A stretch of 8,608 bases of DNA, from the NCBI GenBank assembly GCA_031254175.1, contig JAIRUY010000235.1, forward strand, positions 1-8,608. Reading direction: 5' to 3'. The notes under the pieces are model-generated. The model was not told the DNA's origin. It ran no database searches and saw only the letters and a list, made by a program, of their open reading frames with translations. This DNA is from Treponema sp. (GTDB lineage Bacteria > Spirochaetota > Spirochaetia > Treponematales > Breznakiellaceae). A program made the translations under genes and the position numbers. Below, piece after piece: positions 1 to 6,134 of this stretch; within the stretch, counting starts at the first letter, position 1; the number at the start of each line of letters is the position of its first letter.

Positions 1-950
1 TTTCGGCCGGCAAACAAAAAATATAAAAGAAGCAAAATCCAGAGACTTGCGCCAACAGAAATGCGCAGCATGAACGGAAAATGATCTTTAGAAGACCAAA
101 ACGCTTCTATAGCAGCGGCAATAACAAGCATTAATGTGCTGCCGGCAATAATGGGAAAAGCATCCTGCCCGGCTTTTCTTACAGAAGCTCCGCGCGTTAA
201 TCCTTTAGTAAAGAAAAAACTGTAACCAAGAAGCATTCCGGCATAGGCGCTGAAAACAATGGCTGTGAGTTCAAAAGAACTGTGGGCAATAACAAACGGA
301 AAAAATGTTTTTGAAAAACCGGCATTGATCATGTGGCCTTCTATAATTCCCAAAAATACCGCATTGTAACAGAGGAGCAGCAGACTCCCAAAGCCGGCAA
401 GTATACCGCCGGCAAAAATTCTGAAAGCAATGGAAATATTGTTATAGATATAAAAACCGAACATATCGGCATCACCGCTTACTTCACGAGGCTGCAAATA
501 TCTTTCGTTTTCGGGATCGTACATTTCTTCAATCTGAGTAAGCTGAGATGAAGAAACAAATTCTTCCGCTACATCCGGAAACCGCAAACATAGAAACATA
601 AAGAACAGCCCGATGCCGTAAAAAAGCAGAGTAACGGCAAGTATTCCCCGCCACTGCAAGCGGACTTTTTGGGGGAAAACCTGCCAAATAAACGCAAGAA
701 GGGTTTTTGCCGTCCAGCTTCGCCGGGCATAAAGAATCTGGTTTCCTTCATTTACAAGCGTGTTCAGTCTTTCAATAATTACAGGATCAAAACCATAAGC
801 TTTTGCGTTATTAAGGTCTTGCGTTATTTCCCTGAACTTGAGAACAAATTCCGGCGCTTTGTTTTTTAACGCGCTTTTGCCGCCCAAAATCAGTTTGGAA
901 AATTCTGTCCAGATATGTTCTCTGCGTTTAATAAAAACCTGTTCGGTCAT
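1..950 (-). CDS. SpoIIM-family (stage II sporulation protein M-like) integral membrane protein, C-terminus off the window
   Basis: The frame is open from an ATG at 950 to the window edge (316 codons, no stop), so the protein is truncated at its C-terminus by the window. It begins MTEQVFIKRREHIW. A soluble, charged helical N-terminal stretch of about 100 residues is followed by about five hydrophobic segments (about 104-123, 175-200, 217-242, 258-280 and 290-312). The region around residues 168-242 carries the family pattern: YNNISIAFRIFAGG, then YNAVFLG, then IAHSSFELTA, the last matching the H-x(3)-E core of SpoIIM/DUF95 proteins. The start overlaps the RDD stop as ATGA, and AAGGA lies 6 nt upstream (957-961). 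SpoIIM itself acts in engulfment in sporulating Firmicutes; stand-alone homologues in non-sporulators are of unknown function and often neighbour RDD, MoxR and DUF58 genes. The family call is by motif recognition only. Confidence 0.85.
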   Translation of the reverse strand, partial: MTEQVFIKRREHIWTEFSKLILGGKSALKNKAPEFVLKFREITQDLNNAKAYGFDPVIIERLNTLVNEGNQILYARRSWTAKTLLAFIWQVFPQKVRLQWRGILAVTLLFYGIGLFFMFLCLRFPDVAEEFVSSSQLTQIEEMYDPENERYLQPREVSGDADMFGFYIYNNISIAFRIFAGGILAGFGSLLLLCYNAVFLGIIEGHMINAGFSKTFFPFVIAHSSFELTAIVFSAYAGMLLGYSFFFTKGLTRGASVRKAGQDAFPIIAGSTLMLVIAAAIEAFWSSKDHFPFMLRISVGASLWILLLLYFLFAGR

Positions 951-1702
951 TGCGTTTCCTTCGGAAACGGCGCATCCTTTAGAAGCGGCGTTTTCTCTCC
1001 TGACAAACTTCGTGCAATTCCCAAAAGATAATCCGCGCTGCCGCTTTCATCAGCGCCAAGATACGGCGCATAAACGCCGGCTATTTCGTTTGCTCTTGAT
1101 CTGCCAAAAAGCGAATAACGCCGTGCAAAATTTAATATTGCCTGTTTTTCTTCATGGGAAAGGGGAAAAGCAGGAGTTACAGGATCATATTTTTCAAGAA
1201 AGCCCGTCATGTTTTGCGGAAATTTTAACGATGTTTTTTTGTAGACCACCAGAGTACCGCCTGCCCAGTCGCCAAGCCGTCTGAAACCGCTGCTTGAAGA
1301 AATAGAAATCAGCGCGATGGGAAAAAAGAAAAAGAATGTATCCGCAAAACGCAGCAGGTTCCGCAAAAATGACGATGCAGGATCAACAGGCGCGCCGTCT
1401 CTTCTTACTACCCTGATACCCGTTAAACGTTTCCCTAAAGTTTGTCCCCGAAACGCCAACTCGCAAATCACATGATAAAACCAGTCTACGCAAAAAATAA
1501 TAATCAGGAGGAGCCAAATGCCCATTGTTTCCCGCAGAAACGAAAAGCTTGTGTAGATAATAATCAGAATAAGCCATTGTGTAATTTTATCAATTGCGTA
1601 GGCAGCAGTTCTGACAGGAAGACCGGCAGGAACAAGAACAAATTTTACTCCTTCCGGAGTCAGCGCTTCCAGTGACGGTTCAAATCTGTTGTTTTTTGCC
1701 AT
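947..1702 (-). CDS. RDD-family membrane protein with C-terminal helical extension
   Basis: This is a 251-residue protein. The RDD domain spans roughly residues 20-153: the first helix carries R31 and D38 (VRTAAYAIDKI), a second hydrophobic helix follows at about 61-82, then the family signature GQTLGKRLTGIRVV (86-99), a third hydrophobic stretch (123-134) and RRLGDWAGGTLVV (141-153). About 100 hydrophilic residues follow, probably cytosolic, with a helix-like segment rich in charged residues (about 183-215). RDD proteins are poorly characterised; some have been linked to ion transport, but nothing here shows a substrate. The start ATG has no convincing Shine-Dalgarno sequence and lies 15 nt after the preceding stop, in the same frame, so translation may depend on coupling. 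The stop overlaps the SpoIIM start (ATGA), suggesting matched production and a shared membrane complex. Confidence 0.88.
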   Translation of the reverse strand: MAKNNRFEPSLEALTPEGVKFVLVPAGLPVRTAAYAIDKITQWLILIIIYTSFSFLRETMGIWLLLIIIFCVDWFYHVICELAFRGQTLGKRLTGIRVVRRDGAPVDPASSFLRNLLRFADTFFFFFPIALISISSSSGFRRLGDWAGGTLVVYKKTSLKFPQNMTGFLEKYDPVTPAFPLSHEEKQAILNFARRYSLFGRSRANEIAGVYAPYLGADESGSADYLLGIARSLSGEKTPLLKDAPFPKETQ

Positions 1703-1717
1703 GTCATTGATTGATGC

Positions 1718-2218
1718 TTAAAAAAAGTTTGCCGCAGCCGCAACTCCGATGATAATTGAAACCACAATAATAACAGGAATTGAGGCAAGAGAAATTATAT
1801 AGATGATGCCTGTAAATTTCCACAAAGATTTATTATTCTTAAAAGCCATTTCAAGCTCTTCACCGGAATTACTGAATTTATAATTGTGTATTTTTTGCCC
1901 AAAACTATAGGTAAAATGAGCCGGGAAAAACATCAATACGCCCATGGGCAAATAAATAATAATAAAAATCCATGCGGTAAAAACGCCAATTTCCTCAGCA
2001 AAACTGGATGCCGCAAGCATGATAATTGCAGATATTATTCCGCCCAAACACATTAAACCGGCTCCGATATACCCCATTACGCCGACAAATCGCAGCCAGG
2101 GAGAGGCTTCATTTAAATAACGAAGCATTGTTTCGGACAGAGAAGCGCCGGAACTTTGTGATGTTTCAGGAACGATCGGCGTTTCAGGGCTTTGATAAGG
2201 ATTTTCATAATCAGACAT
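1718..2218 (-). CDS. small integral membrane protein, DUF5362-like
   Basis: This 166-residue protein starts MSDYENPYQSPETP. A proline-, serine- and threonine-rich N-terminal tail of about 30 residues precedes the motif SPWLRFVGVMGYIGAG (39-54). There are about four hydrophobic segments: 44-70, 79-99, 135-147 and 148-163. Between the second and third lies a polar loop with GEELEMAFKNNKSLWKF (119-135), typical of DUF5362-like proteins. No catalytic residues are evident and the function is unknown. The start is ATG at 2218, because GGAG (2225-2228) sits 6 nt upstream. An in-frame TTG at 2230 would use that same ribosome-binding site as coding sequence and is unlikely. It follows the Crp-type gene by 15 nt and precedes the RDD gene by 15 nt, so it belongs to the same operon and may act with the RDD/SpoIIM membrane proteins. 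Confidence 0.8.
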   Translation of the reverse strand: MSDYENPYQSPETPIVPETSQSSGASLSETMLRYLNEASPWLRFVGVMGYIGAGLMCLGGIISAIIMLAASSFAEEIGVFTAWIFIIIYLPMGVLMFFPAHFTYSFGQKIHNYKFSNSGEELEMAFKNNKSLWKFTGIIYIISLASIPVIIVVSIIIGVAAAANFF

Positions 2219-2233
2219 TTTTTTCTCCAAAAA

Positions 2234-2884
2234 TTAAAGATTTCTGCTGTTGTTCCGCCTTGAACTGACAAAACGTGAAAAGTCATTGATGTTTTTTACA
2301 GTTATCCGGTCGGGGTATATTTCTATACGCCGCTGATTTTGAAAATGACCCAGTACATCTCTGACTTCAGCAATACTCATTCCGGCCCAGTGGGCGACAC
2401 CTTCGGCAGTAGTTTTAAATTCCCGTCTTTCTGTGGTTTTGTCAATATCAGGCTGAGTTTCATCAAGCATAAGAAACACGTCGGCAATTTTTGCCTGAGG
2501 CTCCGGCAATGTCAGAATCATAAAACGTCTTTTTGAATCATATATGCGTTTGCAGAACATCTTCAGCAGCTTAAGCGCTATCTGCGGATTGCCAAGCAAT
2601 AATATTTCAAAATTCTGGGAGTTAAATTCTAAAACCTTCACCTCATCAAGCGCTACGGCAGTCGCGGAACGCGGAGAATCTTCCAAAATAGCCATTTCGC
2701 CAAACATTTCGGACGGATATAGAATATCCAGGGTTCTTTCAAGATCTCCGACAAGTTTTACAAGCTGTACCCTGCCGGACTGGATGAGATAAAAAGTATC
2801 TCCAAGCTCAAACTCGGAAAAAATGATTTCGCCCTGGTTAAATGTACGGGAAAATCTGCCAAACGCGGCTAAATCCATCGCCAT
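2234..2884 (-). CDS. Crp/Fnr-family transcriptional regulator with cyclic-nucleotide-binding domain
   Basis: This 216-residue protein has the size and order of the Crp/Fnr family. The N-terminal cyclic-nucleotide-binding beta-barrel spans about residues 10-95, with a phosphate-binding cassette of near-consensus form, FGEMAILEDSPRSATAVA (61-78). It keeps the Glu (E63) and Arg-Ser pair (R72, S73) that contact cyclic nucleotide in known CRP proteins, so ligand binding is plausible. A long dimerisation-type helix follows (about 100-122). The C-terminal winged helix (about 150-198) contains TTAEGVAHWAGMSIAEVRDV (158-177) and a wing ending RIEIYPDRITV. The first ATG (2884) has GGGAG 6 nt upstream (2891-2895), inside the end of the preceding gene, and begins 1 nt after that gene's TAA. 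A second ATG at codon 3 is possible but worse spaced. Likely a cAMP- or related-nucleotide-responsive DNA-binding protein; its targets cannot be read from the window. Confidence 0.88.
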   Translation of the reverse strand: MAMDLAAFGRFSRTFNQGEIIFSEFELGDTFYLIQSGRVQLVKLVGDLERTLDILYPSEMFGEMAILEDSPRSATAVALDEVKVLEFNSQNFEILLLGNPQIALKLLKMFCKRIYDSKRRFMILTLPEPQAKIADVFLMLDETQPDIDKTTERREFKTTAEGVAHWAGMSIAEVRDVLGHFQNQRRIEIYPDRITVKNINDFSRFVSSRRNNSRNL

Positions 2885-2885
2885 A

Positions 2886-3095
2886 TTAAGCTCCCAGAGC
2901 GCTTAACGCCCGTTTTGTTTTTATAATGGTGCTGTCATCATCGCTGCCGCCCATGGTGAGTATTTTTTTATAGAACGCTCCCGCTTGGTCAATTCTGCCA
3001 AGTCTTTCGTTACATTGACCCATGGTAAACATTGCGTCTTTTAGATCAGGATGCCTTGGATATTTGGTAAGCATATTTGTAAAATATTTCAGACT
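2886..3095 (-). pseudogene. C-terminal TPR portion of the interrupted CNB/TPR protein, separated by an in-frame TAA
   Basis: Directly after the TAA at 3096-3098, the same reading frame stays open for 69 more codons to a TAA at 2886-2888. The translation continues the repeat structure cut off upstream: SLKYFTNMLTKYPRHPDLKD, then AMFTMGQCNERLGRIDQAG, then AFYKKIL. Its tyrosine-proline and glycine-glutamine spacing fits TPR-like helix pairs of the YbgF/outer-membrane-lipoprotein type. An ATG at 3074 could in principle restart translation (62 residues), but no Shine-Dalgarno sequence precedes it. The simplest reading is that 2886-3878 was one gene of 330 codons, with codon 261 changed to a stop by one base (for example from CAA, GAA or AAA), or that the base is a sequencing or assembly error. 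The intact frame and lack of further lesions argue that the change is recent or artefactual. Confidence 0.75.
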
Positions 3096-3878
3096 TTATT
3101 CAAATTTATTTAACAGAAATAAACAACGGCCTATTTCAAAAGATGCTTTTGCCGTCCATTCGGGATCAGGGCTGGAATCCGCAATTGATTTAAACAAAAC
3201 AAAAGCTTCCTGATATTTTCCCTGGGAAATCATGCTGACAGCGTCATAGAAAGACTTTGCCGTCTTGTCGGAATTCTGCGGCGAGGTTTGCGCAAAGGCG
3301 GCAGTATTGTTGACAGCAACGCCCGGCCCCTTGCCGTCTCCGTAACGGGACAGAGCGTTTTCCGCTATCTCAAGGTTTTTAGATGCCTGAATCGCGCTTT
3401 TTCCGGACGGATAAAATGTCAAATAACGGCTGAATACATGTTTTGCCTGCGAAAAACGCTTGTTTTTGAGATAAAACTCACCAACATTAAACAAACTGTC
3501 CGCCGGCGGAGACTCTTCCCTCGACATTATCTTGGATACCTGTTTGTGAACGCGCCTCATCTGATTGGAAAAAACCTTGAGCATTTTCAGGATTATTCTG
3601 GAATTTGCCATAGCCACAGCTTCAAACTCAGGAACGGTAAAAACCATTACCGATGTATCTGAAAGGGCAACTGCATTTTCTTCACGGGGGTAACGCCCCA
3701 GTGCGGACTTTACTCCGAAGAATTCTCCGGGCGTTACAGGATCGCGCACATCCGCTCCCGTTTCAATGTCCTGATAGACAAGGCTTATCTTTCCTGTTTG
3801 CAGAATATATATCTTTTCCGCAGGATCTCCCTGAAAGTAAATTAGAGAACCGGAACGATATTGAAGCGGTTTTGGCAT
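3096..3878 (-). CDS. cyclic-nucleotide-binding-domain protein with TPR repeats (ends early at an in-frame TAA)
   Basis: This 260-residue product starts MPKPLQYRSGSLIYFQGD. Residues about 5-95 form a cyclic-nucleotide-binding-type beta-barrel (GSLIYFQGDPAEKIYILQTG, 10-29). The phosphate-binding cassette is degenerate: GEFFGVKSALGRYPREENAV keeps an Arg (R65) but has Val (V56) where the ligand-contacting Glu is expected and Glu (E66) after the Arg, so it may bind a different ligand or none. A helical segment (95-118) is followed not by a helix-turn-helix but by TPR-like repeats (about 127-157 and 211 to the end). The polar linker 178-208 is Ala/Asn/Ser-rich. Translation stops at TAA 3096-3098 in the middle of a repeat (ending LLNKFE). 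The start overlaps the amidohydrolase stop as TAATG, with AGGAAGG 6 nt upstream (3885-3891). Likely a sensor or scaffold protein rather than a DNA-binding regulator. Confidence 0.85.
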   Translation of the reverse strand: MPKPLQYRSGSLIYFQGDPAEKIYILQTGKISLVYQDIETGADVRDPVTPGEFFGVKSALGRYPREENAVALSDTSVMVFTVPEFEAVAMANSRIILKMLKVFSNQMRRVHKQVSKIMSREESPPADSLFNVGEFYLKNKRFSQAKHVFSRYLTFYPSGKSAIQASKNLEIAENALSRYGDGKGPGVAVNNTAAFAQTSPQNSDKTAKSFYDAVSMISQGKYQEAFVLFKSIADSSPDPEWTAKASFEIGRCLFLLNKFE

Positions 3879-5128
3879 TATGCACCTTCCTGTTTTGGCG
3901 CAGAGGGTTCAAACGGAAGGTAATCCAGTATTTTTTCAAAACCAACTTTTTTTCTGATCTCTCTGTAAAGCCCTGCGGGATCGCCTTTTACAAACATTTC
4001 TCTGTTCCCAACCGTTATCTGTGTATATCCGGCGGGAAGGTTTCCGTCAAAAATATCGAGGAAACGTGTTTCTCCGTATAACGGATTTCCCGCAAGCACC
4101 AGTAACTCAATATCTTCCATTTCAGCATCAACGAGGTTTTTGTAAGGGTCATCATTTTTTGCCTTTAGTACAAGAATGTCGCCTAACTTACCTTCTTCCA
4201 GGCTGCCTGTTTTGTCCTGCATCCAGAATGCTTTTGCGGAATTTATCGTTACCATCTCGAAGATTTTTTTCGCAGGAAGATCCTCTCCGTAGAGACTGCG
4301 GTATAATTCCCTGTCATATTTTATTTCGGCGAGAAGGTTTGCAGACCCTGTTGCCGAAGAGTCTGTCCCGATTGTGACATTTACTCCGGCTTTTATCATC
4401 TTGCGGATTTTTGATGTTACATTAAACATGAACATATTGGAAAAACCGCACCATGAAACGCTGGCTCCCGCTTTGGCAATCTTATTGATGTCTTCATCAC
4501 TTAACGCAATACAATGAACAAACAGGCAGTGATTATCCAGAATTTTCATTTTTTCAAGCGTATCTACGCTGTTCATGGCTTCTTCATCAAAACCCTCAGA
4601 AAGATGGGTTATAAAAGGCCATTTGTTTTTTACCGCGCGCTCATGTTCAATTTCTATGCCATCGCCCCATTTTAAATCATACGAAGAACATTCATGGGCA
4701 ACTCCGTATTCCTGAATAGCTCTTACCGGTAAAGTGGGTAATATTTGACGGTTTAATTCATGCGGAAAGTGATCGTTCACAGTGGTTACGCCGGAGAACA
4801 GGCATTTATAACCGGAAAGAGCGTAAAGGTCTTCCCTTGTAAGTTTGGAACGTTCCTCAAAAGTTTTTGACGCTTTTAAATCTTTATCCCAGGGCAGCCA
4901 TGTGAGGTAGAAATTTCCGTTTTGCGGACCCACAGGCGGGCGGTAATTTCCCTGTAAGTGATCATGCGTATTGATAAGAGAAGGATATACGCAGGAATTT
5001 TTATTTAAATCAATTTTTTTTGCAGCCTTTGAAGATACAATTTTTTCCCCTTTAATTCCCAAATCGCCATTTTTTGCATCTTTTCCCGGGGAAACAATTA
5101 TTCCGTTTGCCAAGACAAACTCTGACAC
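3878..5128 (-). CDS. metal-dependent amidohydrolase (ATZ/TRZ-like deaminase/hydrolase family)
   Basis: This 416-residue protein has the amidohydrolase-superfamily layout: a small N-terminal beta-sandwich strand set (VLANGIIVSPGKD, 5-17), a TIM-barrel and a return of the beta-sandwich near the C-terminus (KLGDILVLKAKNDDP). Metal and catalytic residues are all present: HxH at H55/H57 (INTHDHLQGN), H175 with E178 (THLSEG), H205 (VHCIAL) and D256 (GTDSS). The pattern HxH, HxxE, H, D is that of mononuclear guanine/atrazine/SAH-type deaminases and related hydrolases; the substrate cannot be assigned. The start is GTG at 5128: an in-frame TAA lies immediately before it, AGGAAGG lies 11 nt upstream (5140-5146), and there is no early in-frame ATG. 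It is the first gene of the leftward operon, and its stop overlaps the next start (TAATG). Confidence 0.88.
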   Translation of the reverse strand: MSEFVLANGIIVSPGKDAKNGDLGIKGEKIVSSKAAKKIDLNKNSCVYPSLINTHDHLQGNYRPPVGPQNGNFYLTWLPWDKDLKASKTFEERSKLTREDLYALSGYKCLFSGVTTVNDHFPHELNRQILPTLPVRAIQEYGVAHECSSYDLKWGDGIEIEHERAVKNKWPFITHLSEGFDEEAMNSVDTLEKMKILDNHCLFVHCIALSDEDINKIAKAGASVSWCGFSNMFMFNVTSKIRKMIKAGVNVTIGTDSSATGSANLLAEIKYDRELYRSLYGEDLPAKKIFEMVTINSAKAFWMQDKTGSLEEGKLGDILVLKAKNDDPYKNLVDAEMEDIELLVLAGNPLYGETRFLDIFDGNLPAGYTQITVGNREMFVKGDPAGLYREIRKKVGFEKILDYLPFEPSAPKQEGA

Positions 5129-5144
5129 TTAACGACCGTCCTTC

Positions 5145-5174
5145 CTGAAGAAAACTCTATACTAATAGTATAAT
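5145..5174 (+). promoter_or_regulatory. candidate promoter for the PHP gene (consensus -10 TATAAT)
   Basis: TATAAT at 5169-5174 matches the sigma-70 -10 consensus exactly. The region 16-18 nt upstream (CTGAAG/TGAAGA, 5145-5151) matches TTGACA at only about half the positions, so the -35 is weak. Transcription would begin near 5181, giving a leader of roughly 84 nt to the preferred start at 5265. It overlaps the palindrome at 5158-5172. Confidence 0.45.
5158..5172. promoter_or_regulatory. perfect 7+1+7 palindrome, candidate operator between divergent genes
   Basis: TATACTA and TAGTATA flank a single A (5165), a perfect inverted repeat of 15 bases. It lies in the 136-nt space between the GTG start of the amidohydrolase (5128) and the preferred start of the PHP gene (5265), and overlaps the candidate -10 boxes of both strands. 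This geometry fits a dimeric regulator that would block both promoters. It does not resemble the TGTGA or TTGAT half-sites of CRP or FNR, so the neighbouring Crp-type protein is not an obvious ligand. The surrounding DNA is very AT-rich, so some palindromy is expected by chance. Confidence 0.45.
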
Positions 5175-5197
5175 ATATTTTATTTATAAAGACTCAA
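5167..5197 (-). promoter_or_regulatory. candidate promoter for the amidohydrolase operon
   Basis: On the minus strand TATACT (5172-5167) is a good -10, preceded by TTGAGT (5197-5192) with a long 19-nt spacer. A shifted TATATT (5177-5172) would have a 14-nt spacer. Transcription would start near 5160, giving about 32 nt of leader before the GTG start. The -10 shares four bases with the plus-strand TATAAT, so the two promoters should be mutually exclusive. Confidence 0.4.
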
Positions 5198-5264
5198 TAT
5201 GCCCTTCGTTATATTATCGGAAGACAATGGCATATTTTGTTTAAATTTTGTTAAAATACCTCTA

Positions 5265-6134
5265 ATGGTTGATTTACATACCCACTCCAACATTTCAGAT
5301 GGGGATATGAGCCCGGCTTTGCTTGTTAAACAGGCAGTAAAACAGGGTCTTCGCGCAATTGCTCTTACCGATCATGATACCATAGAAGGACTTGAAAGCG
5401 CAAGGACAGAAGCCGGGAAGGAAAATTTCCATTTTATTCCGGGAATTGAGCTAAGCATTAACTGGACAGGCAGTAAATCAACGCCGGGTCTTGGCCCGGG
5501 CGGAGAATTTCACCTTTTGGGTTTGGGAATCAATTCGCCAAGCTCCGGTTTTATTGATGCTGTAGGGAAATTATCCCGCCGGAGAGAAGCAAGAAACCGC
5601 GAAATTCTGGAAAGAATGCACGAATTAAGCATTGAGGCAACATGGGAAGATTTGCTGGCCATATCCGGCGGTCATTCAATGGGGCGGCCTCATTTTGCGA
5701 ATCTCCTGATAAAGAGAAAAATTGTCAAAAACATAAGGCAAGCATTTGCCCGCTATCTGTGCGTTGGAATGCCTCTTTATGTGCCCAAGGAAGGACTTGT
5801 CTTTGAAGAAGCCGTTGCCCTGATACGCGAATCCGGCGGCATACCGGTTCTTGCGCACCCAATATCGCTCTATGTCGCGTGGGGACGCCTTCCCGATTTA
5901 ATAAAATTGCTTAAAGACATGGGTCTAATGGGGCTTGAAGCATGGCATCCAGCAACAAAACCCGGCCCTTGCAGCCGGCTTGAATCTCTGGGAAAAACTC
6001 TTGGCCTTTATATTACAGAAGGCAGCGATTACCACGGTTCTGCCCGGCCGGACAGGAAATTGGGTTATTCAGGCAAGGGAAGGAAAATTGATGACGCTAT
6101 TCTTGAAGCGATTCCGGAGCTTGAAAAAAGGTAG
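5265..6134 (+). CDS. PHP-domain metallophosphoesterase, TrpH/YciV (RNase AM)-like
   Basis: This 289-residue protein has the usual length for the YciV/TrpH group. All PHP metal motifs are visible: DLHTHSNISDG (H5, H7, D12), LTDHDT (D36, H37, D38), GIELS (E62), FHLLGL (H83), GRPHF (H143), LAHP (H198) and GSDYHG (D255, H257). The E. coli member, RNase AM, is a 5'-3' exonuclease that matures rRNA 5' ends; related PHP enzymes hydrolyse 3',5'-bisphosphonucleotides, so substrate assignment is tentative. Relative to the short loop usual between the E62 and H83 motifs, residues 67-80 form a glycine/proline-rich insertion. The start at 5265 (MVDLHTH) is chosen because family members start just before the first motif. 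An in-frame ATG at 5199 would add 22 residues without family similarity. Neither start has a clear Shine-Dalgarno sequence. It is the only plus-strand gene in the window. Confidence 0.9.
   Translation: MVDLHTHSNISDGDMSPALLVKQAVKQGLRAIALTDHDTIEGLESARTEAGKENFHFIPGIELSINWTGSKSTPGLGPGGEFHLLGLGINSPSSGFIDAVGKLSRRREARNREILERMHELSIEATWEDLLAISGGHSMGRPHFANLLIKRKIVKNIRQAFARYLCVGMPLYVPKEGLVFEEAVALIRESGGIPVLAHPISLYVAWGRLPDLIKLLKDMGLMGLEAWHPATKPGPCSRLESLGKTLGLYITEGSDYHGSARPDRKLGYSGKGRKIDDAILEAIPELEKR

Noticed and set aside
838..1284. 148-codon open frame on the plus strand
   Set aside because: It lies antisense to the end of the RDD gene and the start of the SpoIIM gene, has no recognisable domain and no Shine-Dalgarno sequence, and the minus-strand frames have clear family motifs.
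2219..2230. TTG start adding four residues to the DUF5362-like protein
   Set aside because: The added codons are the Shine-Dalgarno GGAG and its A-rich spacer for the ATG at 2218, so the ATG is the better start.
3096..3098. Stop-codon reassignment as the explanation of the in-frame TAA
   Set aside because: TAA also ends dnaJ, the amidohydrolase, the Crp-type gene and the DUF5362-like gene in this window, so it is a working stop here.
3653..4081. 142-codon open frame on the plus strand
   Set aside because: It is antisense to the CNB/TPR start and the amidohydrolase end; its composition is that of a shadow frame and it resembles no known protein.
5158..5172. CRP/FNR binding site
   Set aside because: The half-sites TATACTA/TAGTATA lack the TGTGA or TTGAT core and the usual wider spacing between half-sites.
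5199..5264. 22-residue N-terminal extension of the PHP protein from an ATG at 5199
   Set aside because: The extension has no family similarity and no ribosome-binding site, and PHP proteins normally start just before the DLHTH motif. It remains possible if transcription starts near 5181.
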